From Propionibacteriaceae bacterium (GTDB taxonomy: Bacteria; Actinomycetota; Actinomycetes; Propionibacteriales; Propionibacteriaceae), in contig PMLO01000272.1 of assembly GCA_003158895.1 (NCBI GenBank), positions 1 to 6,095 of the forward strand: a DNA stretch of 6,095 nucleotides. Reading direction: 5' to 3'. Of this stretch, positions 1-5,901 are shown piece after piece (positions within the stretch are counted from its first letter, which is position 1; each line of letters begins with the position of its first letter). Both the position numbers and the translations under genes were made by a program. The notes under the pieces were generated by a model that was not told the DNA's origin, made no database searches, and saw only the letters and a list, made by a program, of their open reading frames with translations.

Positions 1-25
1 TGACCAACGTTCCCGGTCAGTACAA

Positions 26-2371
26 CTAGGCCACCGCGGCCAGCGCGGCGGGAGAGACGGTCCGGGCCCGGAGGATGGCAGCAACCGAGAACAGCGCACC
101 GAGAAGCGTCCAGGCGATCAGCGTGAACACCCCTGCGGTGATCCCTGGTCCACCGCTGACGACCGCGCGTACGGCGTCATAGGCGGGCGACAACGGGGAC
201 AGCGGCCGGATCGCGTCGAGCCACCCCGGAACAGCGCTCGTGAGCGCCGTCGCCAACGTGATCACCGCCACCGCGACGCCCACGACCCGTCCTGCTCCCT
301 TGGCCCATGCGGCCAGCGCGTGGTTCACGGCGACGAATGCGACACCGGCCACGAGCAGCAGCAGGGTCAGCTGCAGCCAGCGATACGCCGGGAGCTTGAC
401 GAAGGCCTCGCCGATCGCCGAGACGAGTACAGCCTGTACGAGCACGATGATGAGCCCCGGACGGAGCGCCTCGACGACGAGGGCGGCCGTCGCGCTGCTC
501 GAGAGAGCGAGCCGGCGGCGTACCGCCGGAAGCACCGTGTACGTGGCGAACGCGCCCGCCCACAGCGCCAGGATCATGAGCAGCGCGGCAAGAGCAGCTC
601 CGGGCTGTACGAGACCGTCGAGGCTCGACACCGAGATCGGCGACGCGACCACCTTCGACAGCTGCGTACGGTCAGAGGTCGAGTAGCTCGGCACCTGTGT
701 CGCACCCTTGGCGAGCCCGTCCGCGAGCTGCTTCGTACCGTCGGCGAGCTGTGCGGCTCCCGGTGCGGTCTGGTCGACTCCGTCGACAAGCTGGCCCACG
801 CCCGACACGTACTGCTGCGCGCCGCTCAGCAGGGTCGTGCCGCCGCTGGAGAGCTGTCCCAGACCACTCGCGAGCTGCTGCGCGCCTGTCGCCGACTGGT
901 CGACGCCAGATGTGTACGCGTTGATGCCGTACTGGAGAGAGAGCTGCCCGGTGCTGACGCCGGCACGCATGGTGTCGAGTCCCGCCACAAGTCCCGCGCC
1001 ACCGGGAATCAGGGCCGTGGCACCGGCCTTCTCCTGGGCCAACAGCGTCACGCTGGGAGCGTTGTTCGCCGCCACGACGAGCGGCGTCGTATCCGTGACG
1101 ACCGCTTGGACGGTGGGAACGCTGGCGCCCAGTGCGCTCACAGCGCCCGCCATCCCAGTGGTCAGCTGGGCGAGCGTCTGCTTGGTTGTGCCTGTCTTGT
1201 TGATCTCGGCGGCCACAGCGGGCTTGATGGCCTTCGCCGCGTCAGCAACGCCTTGGGCGTACGCGTCGCAATAGGCCTGTGACTGCCCTTGCGGACACGG
1301 CACGGTGGTGGAACTGATCCCGGCTTCCGCTCGGGTGTCCAGGTCGCTCGACAGGGCCTTGGCGTCAGGAGCCAGGGCTCCGAGCGACGACGTCACCGCG
1401 GAGACTGTCCCGGCAGCCGTGCCGGCGTTGGTGGCCCACGTCGTGGCGTCGCCTTTGCTGCTGGCCAGGACCTTGTCGTCGTACTGGCGAATGGCGGTGA
1501 GCAGGTCTGCCTGACCGGGCACCCCCGTCAGGATGCCCGTGGCGCCGTTGGTGTACTGGACCAGCCCCGCGCGGTACGTGCCGATGCCGGCATCGAGCTG
1601 GCTGACACCGGATCGCAGAGACGCGGAGTTGGCGGACAGCTGCGCGAGCCCGGAGGCGAGCTGCGACGCACCGGTGGCCGACTGGCTGGCGCCGGACGTG
1701 TACTGGCTGATGCCGGACACGAGGCTGGAGCCGCCCGTCTTGATGAGGCCGCCGTTGGAGGTGATCTGGTACAGCCCGCTGGAGAGCTGCGCGCTGCCGT
1801 CGGCGAGCTTCTTCGACGCGTCGGCGACGGTCTGGAACTGAGTACCGGTGGTGTTGAAGCCGACGTAGACCTGGTCCAGGTAGGTCTGGGTCAGGGTCTG
1901 GTTGAGCGCGATCGCGGCCGCCTGGGCGACCGACTGGCCGACGGCAGTGTCGGCGATGCCCGCGACCGGCGAGGTGGCGACGTCGATCGTCGCCTGCTGC
2001 GCGGCGCTGGCCGTGCCGGCATACGACGTCGCCGAGGCGGAGAAGTTCTCGGGGATCGTCACGACAGCCGCGTACCGGCCGGCCTTGAGGCCATCCGACG
2101 CATGGCTCGCGTCCGCGAGAACCCACGTGAAGTTCTGTCCCGCCTCAGCCGAGATGAGCTGAGCCGACAGCTGGCGACCCATCGGCACGGTCTGGCCGTT
2201 GATCGTCACCGCCTTGTCGAGGTTCACGATCGCGGCCTGGACCTTGGACAGGCGCGTGTCCGAGTTCCACGTTGCCGCCAGCAGACCAGCGGCGATGAGC
2301 ACGGGGACCAGGAGCAGCCCCAGTGCTTTCGCCCACCAGCGACCACCCAGGGTGGAGCTGAGCCCGCTCAT
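26..2371 (-). CDS. YhgE/Pip-family membrane protein (ABC-2-like C-terminal membrane part)
   Basis: A 781-residue membrane protein of the YhgE/Pip type, a family that includes the lactococcal phage-infection protein Pip and is related to EsaA of Firmicutes type VII secretion. Its biochemical role is not established. Visible layout: one N-terminal membrane helix (about residues 14-34), an extracytoplasmic region of about 550 residues, then about five helices (roughly 590-613, 628-652, 664-688, 693-715, 743-767) resembling ABC-2 permease halves. The extracytoplasmic part carries two blocks of the xxxLxxG-type repeat typical of this family (about 185-270 and 455-556), probably a long helical stalk. 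Between them are two cysteines (C359, C368) that could form a disulfide. The ATG start is backed by an AGGAGG site six bases upstream and overlaps the MMPL stop as ATGA, so the two genes are probably co-transcribed and translationally coupled. Family call is firm; function is inferred from context as a partner in envelope export. Confidence 0.9.
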   Translation of the reverse strand: MSGLSSTLGGRWWAKALGLLLVPVLIAAGLLAATWNSDTRLSKVQAAIVNLDKAVTINGQTVPMGRQLSAQLISAEAGQNFTWVLADASHASDGLKAGRYAAVVTIPENFSASATSYAGTASAAQQATIDVATSPVAGIADTAVGQSVAQAAAIALNQTLTQTYLDQVYVGFNTTGTQFQTVADASKKLADGSAQLSSGLYQITSNGGLIKTGGSSLVSGISQYTSGASQSATGASQLASGLAQLSANSASLRSGVSQLDAGIGTYRAGLVQYTNGATGILTGVPGQADLLTAIRQYDDKVLASSKGDATTWATNAGTAAGTVSAVTSSLGALAPDAKALSSDLDTRAEAGISSTTVPCPQGQSQAYCDAYAQGVADAAKAIKPAVAAEINKTGTTKQTLAQLTTGMAGAVSALGASVPTVQAVVTDTTPLVVAANNAPSVTLLAQEKAGATALIPGGAGLVAGLDTMRAGVSTGQLSLQYGINAYTSGVDQSATGAQQLASGLGQLSSGGTTLLSGAQQYVSGVGQLVDGVDQTAPGAAQLADGTKQLADGLAKGATQVPSYSTSDRTQLSKVVASPISVSSLDGLVQPGAALAALLMILALWAGAFATYTVLPAVRRRLALSSSATAALVVEALRPGLIIVLVQAVLVSAIGEAFVKLPAYRWLQLTLLLLVAGVAFVAVNHALAAWAKGAGRVVGVAVAVITLATALTSAVPGWLDAIRPLSPLSPAYDAVRAVVSGGPGITAGVFTLIAWTLLGALFSVAAILRARTVSPAALAAVA
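848..916 (-). repeat. Second copy of internal xxxLxxG repeat unit in the YhgE/Pip gene
   Basis: Encodes residues 486-508. It matches the unit at residues 224-246 in 19 of 23 positions, both beginning YTSG and ending with QLASGLxQLS. It belongs to the distal repeat block just before the C-terminal membrane helices. The protein-level match is stronger than expected from a loose heptad pattern, which suggests duplication of a block or selection for a fixed stalk geometry. Confidence 0.7.
1634..1702 (-). repeat. First copy of internal xxxLxxG repeat unit in the YhgE/Pip gene
   Basis: Encodes residues 224-246, the counterpart of the unit at residues 486-508 (19 of 23 residues identical by direct reading). 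It lies in the membrane-proximal N-terminal repeat block of the extracytoplasmic region. Flanking residues continue the Leu/Gly periodicity less exactly. Confidence 0.7.
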
Positions 2372-5055
2372 GCGATTCCTCCTCGGTTGCCGACGAGCGC
2401 AGGCTCGTCGAGATGCAGTGTGTAGTCGCCCGGGCGCACCAGTTCCTGGAGCGTCTCCAGCGAGGCGGCACCCACGACGAGTGCCCTCGCGCCGAGCTGT
2501 TGGATCAGGGTCGCGACAGCGTCCCGGTCAGCGCTGGGCAGTTGGTCGACGTCGTCGACGAGGATGAGCCCCGCCTTCGTACGTGCCAGCTCCCTCGCCA
2601 GGTTCGGGGTCATCGCGTCGGCGCACATCGACTCGCGTCGCACCTTCGAGGCGGCGTCCGGCAGGACGTACCCGAGCACCTTGACGGTCCCCTGCGCCGG
2701 AACCATCCGGCCGCCGAGAGTGAGCAGGAGGGCTGCTCGGGCCGCCCGCGAACCAGCGACCGCGAGCACCTGGCCCGGGTCGAGCCGGATCGAGAGCCCC
2801 TCCACGGATCCGGCGCCGACGGCGAGGTCCTCCGCGATGACCACCCCGCGGTCGCCCGGCGCTGGCCAGTCCGCGAGCCTCAACTGCCGCGCAAGAGACT
2901 CACCCTCGATGTCGAGGCTGGGCAGGATCCGGTCGAGCCACGTCGGGAGCCACCACGCCTTCTCGCCCAGCAGGTGCATCACGGCCGGTACGAGCGTCAT
3001 CCGTACGACGAACGCGTCGATAGCCACGCCGAACGCCAGACCGAACGCGATCGCCTTGAGCGCCCCTTCACCTCGGGGGACGAAGAACGCGAAGACGGAG
3101 AACATGATGATGGCCGCGGCGACGACGACCTTCGCGGAGTGTACGAAGCCGTCGTGGACAGCGTGACGCGCGTTGTCCCCGTGGACGTGTTCCTCACGCA
3201 TGCGGGACACCAGGAAGACCTCGTAGTCCATGGCGAGGCCGAACAGGATGCCCATCGTGATGATCGGGAAGAACGAGATGATCGCCTGTTTCTCCGGCAG
3301 GTTGACCGCGGTCGCGAACCAGCCCTTGTTGAAGACGAGCGTCGCGGCTCCGAACGAGGAGCCGACACTGAGGAGATAGCCGACCGCCGCCTTGATGGGT
3401 ACGGCGATGGATCGGAACACCATCGTCAGCAGGATCAGGGAGAGGCCGACGACGAAGATGCCGAACGGCAGCAAGGCACCCGAGAGCCGGGTGGTGATGT
3501 CGAGGCCGATGGCGGTGATGCCGGTGACCGTGGCATCCACGCCGTACTTGTCCTTCCAGCCCGGTGCCTTCGCCTGGATCCGCTTGACCAGGTCCTCGGT
3601 ACGGGGGTCGTCGGGCGCTGTCGTCGGGACGACCTGGATCATCGCCGTGTCCGCGTTCGCGTTGGGGACCGCCATCGGTACGGACGCGACGCCGTCGATG
3701 TGCTCGATGTCCGACTGGATGCCCGAGATGACCCCGAGCGGGTCCGTCGACTGGACGACGGAGAATGTCACGATCAGCGGGCCGTTGGCTCCGGGACCGA
3801 ATGCCGTGGCCACGGCGTCGTACGTCTGGCGCGCCGGGGAGCTGGTCGCGAGCTGGCCGGCGTTGGGCAGCGACAGCCACAGGTCCTTGGCCGGGTAGCT
3901 CAGCGCACCGAGCCCTGCGACGACGAGGATGATGGTGACCACCGGCCACGTGGTGACGACCCGTACCCACCAGCCGGACGCTCCGCCACCCGTACGGGGC
4001 GCGCGCTCCTTCATCGGCTTGGTCTTCTTCTTCGGACGCACGCGTTCGCCCAGGAAGCCCAGGAGGGCCGGCAGCAGCGTGAGCGCGACCAGCACGCCGA
4101 TCGCGACGGCCACCGCACCGAAGGCCCCCATCGTGGTGAGGAACGGGATGTTCGCGACCGCGAGACCGACGAGCGCGATGATGACGGTGAGGCCGGCGAA
4201 CACGACCGCTGACCCCGAGGTGGCGACGGCTCGGGCCGTCGACTCCTCGGGTGTGATGTCGCTCGCGCCGAGCTGGTCGCGATGCCGGGAGATGATGAAC
4301 AGCGCGTAGTCGATGCCGACCGCGAGGCCCAGCATCAGGCCGAGCATGGGCGTGGTCGAGCTGATCTCCATGAAGCGGGTGGCGCCGAACGTGATCGCCA
4401 TCGCGAGCCCGACGCCCAGGAGCGCGTTGGCCAGCGGCACGATGCCGAGGAGCAGTGATCCGAGAACCACGATGAGCACGACGAGCGCCACGACGACGCC
4501 GATCGCCTCGACGACGGTGATCTTGGGCAGTGAGACCGAGAAGACGTCGCCGCCGACGAGCACCTGCGACCCGGCGGGAAGGGTCTTCTGCAGCGTCGCT
4601 CCGTCAGCCTGAAGGTTTGCGCGGTTGGCATCTGTGAAAGAGGTCGTGGTCCCCACGACCTGGATGGTGAGCTTCGCCGTACGGCCGTTCGCGGAGATCT
4701 GTCCCTTGACGTAGGCGTTGTACGGGCTCATGACGCCCTGCACGTACGGTCGCGTCGCGATGTCGTTGAGGCCGGCCTCGATCGTCTTCTGGATGTCGGC
4801 GTCGTTGAACGAGTGGCCCTCGGGGATCGTCACCACCATGGTCGACGTGGAGTAGGCCGCGGACGGGAACGTCATGCGCAGCTGGTCGTACGCGAGCTGG
4901 CTGGGCGCCCCGGGGGTCGTGAAGTTGTCGTTCGTCGGTTGACGGATGGCCAGGGCGCCGCCGCCCACCAGGAGCAGCAGCGCGACCCACGCGATCAGTA
5001 CGCGTCCGCGGCGCCGGAAGCACCACCGACCGATGTCGTACAAGAACACAGACAT
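2368..5055 (-). CDS. MMPL-family (RND-type) transporter with degenerate C-terminal ABC-ATPase-like domain
   Basis: An inner-membrane MMPL/RND exporter of 895 residues; family members use the proton gradient to move lipids or hydrophobic compounds. It has two homologous halves: helix 1 (about 20-38), an extracytoplasmic domain (about 41-176), helices 2-6 (about 178-336), a basic cytoplasmic linker rich in Lys/Arg (about 337-353), helix 7 (about 368-386), a second extracytoplasmic domain (about 391-521) and helices 8-12 (about 526-696). Asp-Tyr pairs D249-Y250 (GIDYALF) and D610-Y611 (AMDYEVF) correspond to the proton-relay residues known from mycobacterial MmpL3. Residues about 736-891 form an extra ABC-ATPase-like domain that has lost its catalytic residues (separate entry). 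ATG at 5055 was chosen because GGGAG lies five bases upstream; an in-frame GTG at 5067 would give 899 residues but overlaps that Shine-Dalgarno and has none of its own. First gene of the operon with YhgE/Pip, divergent from TetR. Substrate unknown. Confidence 0.92.
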   Translation of the reverse strand: MSVFLYDIGRWCFRRRGRVLIAWVALLLLVGGGALAIRQPTNDNFTTPGAPSQLAYDQLRMTFPSAAYSTSTMVVTIPEGHSFNDADIQKTIEAGLNDIATRPYVQGVMSPYNAYVKGQISANGRTAKLTIQVVGTTTSFTDANRANLQADGATLQKTLPAGSQVLVGGDVFSVSLPKITVVEAIGVVVALVVLIVVLGSLLLGIVPLANALLGVGLAMAITFGATRFMEISSTTPMLGLMLGLAVGIDYALFIISRHRDQLGASDITPEESTARAVATSGSAVVFAGLTVIIALVGLAVANIPFLTTMGAFGAVAVAIGVLVALTLLPALLGFLGERVRPKKKTKPMKERAPRTGGGASGWWVRVVTTWPVVTIILVVAGLGALSYPAKDLWLSLPNAGQLATSSPARQTYDAVATAFGPGANGPLIVTFSVVQSTDPLGVISGIQSDIEHIDGVASVPMAVPNANADTAMIQVVPTTAPDDPRTEDLVKRIQAKAPGWKDKYGVDATVTGITAIGLDITTRLSGALLPFGIFVVGLSLILLTMVFRSIAVPIKAAVGYLLSVGSSFGAATLVFNKGWFATAVNLPEKQAIISFFPIITMGILFGLAMDYEVFLVSRMREEHVHGDNARHAVHDGFVHSAKVVVAAAIIMFSVFAFFVPRGEGALKAIAFGLAFGVAIDAFVVRMTLVPAVMHLLGEKAWWLPTWLDRILPSLDIEGESLARQLRLADWPAPGDRGVVIAEDLAVGAGSVEGLSIRLDPGQVLAVAGSRAARAALLLTLGGRMVPAQGTVKVLGYVLPDAASKVRRESMCADAMTPNLARELARTKAGLILVDDVDQLPSADRDAVATLIQQLGARALVVGAASLETLQELVRPGDYTLHLDEPALVGNRGGIA
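2378..2383 (-). promoter_or_regulatory. Ribosome binding site of the YhgE/Pip gene, inside the MMPL gene
   Basis: AGGAGG on the minus strand, six bases before the ATG at 2371 and within the last codons of the MMPL gene. It is a near-perfect anti-16S match, so the downstream gene need not depend only on re-initiation at the ATGA overlap. Confidence 0.85.
2398..2850 (-). other. Degenerate ABC-ATPase-like (pseudo-NBD) domain fused to the MMPL C-terminus
   Basis: Codes for residues about 736-886 of the MMPL protein (numbered from the ATG at 5055). The order of elements follows an ABC nucleotide-binding domain: an opening strand (VVIAEDL), then LSIRLDPGQVLAVAG leading to the P-loop position, GTVKVLGY matching the usual segment after the P-loop helix, and LILVDDVD at the Walker B position followed by a helix and a strand. 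The catalytic residues are missing: Walker A reads GSRAARAAL (2728-2754), so only the first Gly survives and the Lys and Ser/Thr are Ala. No LSGGQ signature is present, the Walker A to B distance is about 60 residues (usually about 100 or more), the catalytic Glu is Asp (D835), and the switch His position appears to be Ala. ATP hydrolysis is unlikely. The homology is read by eye and is inference; a structural or docking role is possible. Confidence 0.6.
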
Positions 5056-5060
5056 GCGTA

Positions 5061-5068
5061 CTCCCACC
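5061..5068 (-). promoter_or_regulatory. Ribosome binding site deciding the MMPL start
   Basis: GGTGGGAG on the minus strand ends five bases before the ATG at 5055. It contains the competing in-frame GTG (5065-5067), which has no purine-rich site upstream, so the ATG is the better start. Confidence 0.7.
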
Positions 5069-5090
5069 GCTTGGGACGTTCAGACGATTC

Positions 5091-5106
5091 GATACAGAAG
5101 TGTATC
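5091..5106. promoter_or_regulatory. Probable TetR operator (perfect 6+6 inverted repeat)
   Basis: GATACA, four bases (GAAG), then TGTATC: a perfect inverted repeat of 16 bases in an otherwise GC-rich gap. It is the longest perfect palindrome I find there. It lies 35 bases upstream of the MMPL ATG and 132 bases from the TetR GTG, a position suited to blocking the operon promoter. TetR-family dimers bind palindromes of about this size. That this particular regulator binds it is inference from position and symmetry. A GATAGA at 5208-5213, next to the TetR start, resembles one half-site but has no partner. Confidence 0.55.
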
Positions 5107-5226
5107 CGCTGGGCAAGAGCCCTCTGACCAGGTGCGTTCCCCTAAGACCCTGCCCCGAGACCACAGGGACGGACTTCCCTCGCGACACCCCCGGTGGCGT
5201 CGTGGCCGATAGATTGGAACCGCTTC

Positions 5227-5234
5227 GGAGGAGG
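5227..5234 (+). promoter_or_regulatory. Ribosome binding site of the TetR gene, supporting a GTG start
   Basis: GGAGGAGG lies just before the GTG at 5239; the GGAGG at 5227-5231 is seven bases from it. The next in-frame candidate, ATG at 5257 (residue 7), has no Shine-Dalgarno match, so the GTG start is preferred. Confidence 0.8.
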
Positions 5235-5238
5235 GTGA

Positions 5239-5901
5239 GTGAGCGACCACGCGACCATGACGCCTCGACGTGCGGCGACCCGGGCACGTCTGCTCGATGC
5301 CGCACGCGATGTCATCGCCGAACGCGGCGCGGGCGGTGCGACCGTCGAGGGAATCGCCGAGCGCGCCGGTTTCACCCGCGGAGCGTTCTACTCCAACTAC
5401 GCCAGCCTCGACGAGCTGATCGTCGACGTCATCCGCGAGGTCGGCGAGACCCGACTGGCGGAGGTGAGGACTGCGGCCGCCCAGTTCTCCAGCCACCGTG
5501 GTGCTGAGGAGCTCACCATCGACTCAGTCATCGAGGGTGGGGTCCGCGACTTCGTCCACCTGCTGCAGCCGCCCATGCACGAGGTGCTGCTCCAGGCCGA
5601 GCTCCGCCTGTACGCGCTGCGGCACGAGGGCGCACGCGCGGGGTACGTGACGGCCGTGCGGGAGACGATGACCGGCGTGTACGAGATCCTCGAGACCCTG
5701 TTCGAGAGCGTCCACGCGCAGCTGCGACCCGCCCCGGAGATCACCATGGACATCCTCCAGGGCTTCTTCGACCAGGGCAGCGTGATGAGCTACCTCGAGC
5801 TCGGCCGGGTCGACCCTGACGCACAGGTCACCCGGCTCCGCCGCCTCGTCGATGTGATCGTCGACCGGACAGCGGCGCCGTCCGGCGCCCCCGGTCAGTA
5901 G
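5239..5901 (+). CDS. TetR-family transcriptional regulator
   Basis: A 220-residue cytoplasmic DNA-binding protein, the usual TetR length. The N-terminal helix-turn-helix is clear: RRAATRARLLDAARDVIAER (about 10-29), then ATVEGIAERAGFTRGAFYSN with the conserved Gly-Phe-x-x-Gly-x-x-Tyr pattern of the recognition helix (about 34-53) and the following YASLDELI helix. Residues from about 70 form a helical, variable ligand-binding and dimer part with no recognisable ligand signature. The gene is divergent from the MMPL-YhgE operon and faces the inverted repeat at 5091-5106, so it most likely represses that operon and perhaps itself, releasing DNA when it binds a substrate or related molecule. The inducer is unknown. 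The 3' end overlaps the converging DUF4214 gene by 7 bases. Family call is firm; target is inferred. Confidence 0.93.
   Translation: MSDHATMTPRRAATRARLLDAARDVIAERGAGGATVEGIAERAGFTRGAFYSNYASLDELIVDVIREVGETRLAEVRTAAAQFSSHRGAEELTIDSVIEGGVRDFVHLLQPPMHEVLLQAELRLYALRHEGARAGYVTAVRETMTGVYEILETLFESVHAQLRPAPEITMDILQGFFDQGSVMSYLELGRVDPDAQVTRLRRLVDVIVDRTAAPSGAPGQ

Larger units (their letters stand above)
5056..5238. promoter_or_regulatory. Divergent promoter region between the MMPL operon and the TetR gene
   Basis: This 183-base gap must hold the promoters for both directions. For the minus strand, TTGCCC (5111-5116) followed after 16 bases by TATCGA (5089-5094) is a weak -35/-10 candidate, with the -10 overlapping the inverted repeat at 5091-5106. 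For the plus strand, TAGATT (5210-5215) is a plausible -10 that would place transcription start about 17 bases before the GTG at 5239, but I see no convincing -35 at normal spacing. Smaller inverted repeats (AGGGA/TCCCT at 5165-5180; GGGC/GCCC at 5111-5122) are too short to call. The region being bidirectional is solid from gene layout; the exact boxes are guesses. Confidence 0.5.

Noticed and set aside
320..2425. Two long plus-strand open frames (320-1282 and 1289-2425) antisense to the YhgE/Pip gene
   Set aside because: Low-complexity Arg/Gly/Ala-rich products lacking any recognisable domain or good ribosome binding site; they mirror the codon bias of the real minus-strand gene.
2413..4212. 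A 599-codon open frame on the plus strand antisense to the MMPL gene
   Set aside because: Its product is very rich in Arg, Asp, Glu and His with no hydrophobic core or family motif, as expected for a frame opened by G/C third positions of the opposing gene. The MMPL reading has clear membrane helices and motifs.
5056..5067. GTG at 5067 as the MMPL start, adding four residues
   Set aside because: The GTG is inside the Shine-Dalgarno sequence that serves the ATG at 5055 and has no purine-rich site upstream.
5183..5202. Hairpin CGACACC/GGT-GGC-GTCG upstream of the TetR gene as an attenuator or second operator
   Set aside because: The arms pair only with a three-base bulge and short helices, which is common by chance in GC-rich DNA; no T-run or symmetry with the 5091-5106 site.
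4604..5305. A 233-codon minus-strand frame crossing the MMPL start and the intergenic gap
   Set aside because: It would overlap the N-terminal part of the MMPL gene in another frame and run through the divergent promoter region into the TetR gene; its product is Arg/Pro-rich with no motif.
12..5900. Shared 11-base string CCCGGTCAGTA at 12-22 and 5890-5900, both near gene ends, as a possible flanking direct repeat
   Set aside because: Several exact 11-base matches are expected by chance in 6 kb, both sites are explained by gene ends, and no mobile-element gene or target duplication pattern is present.
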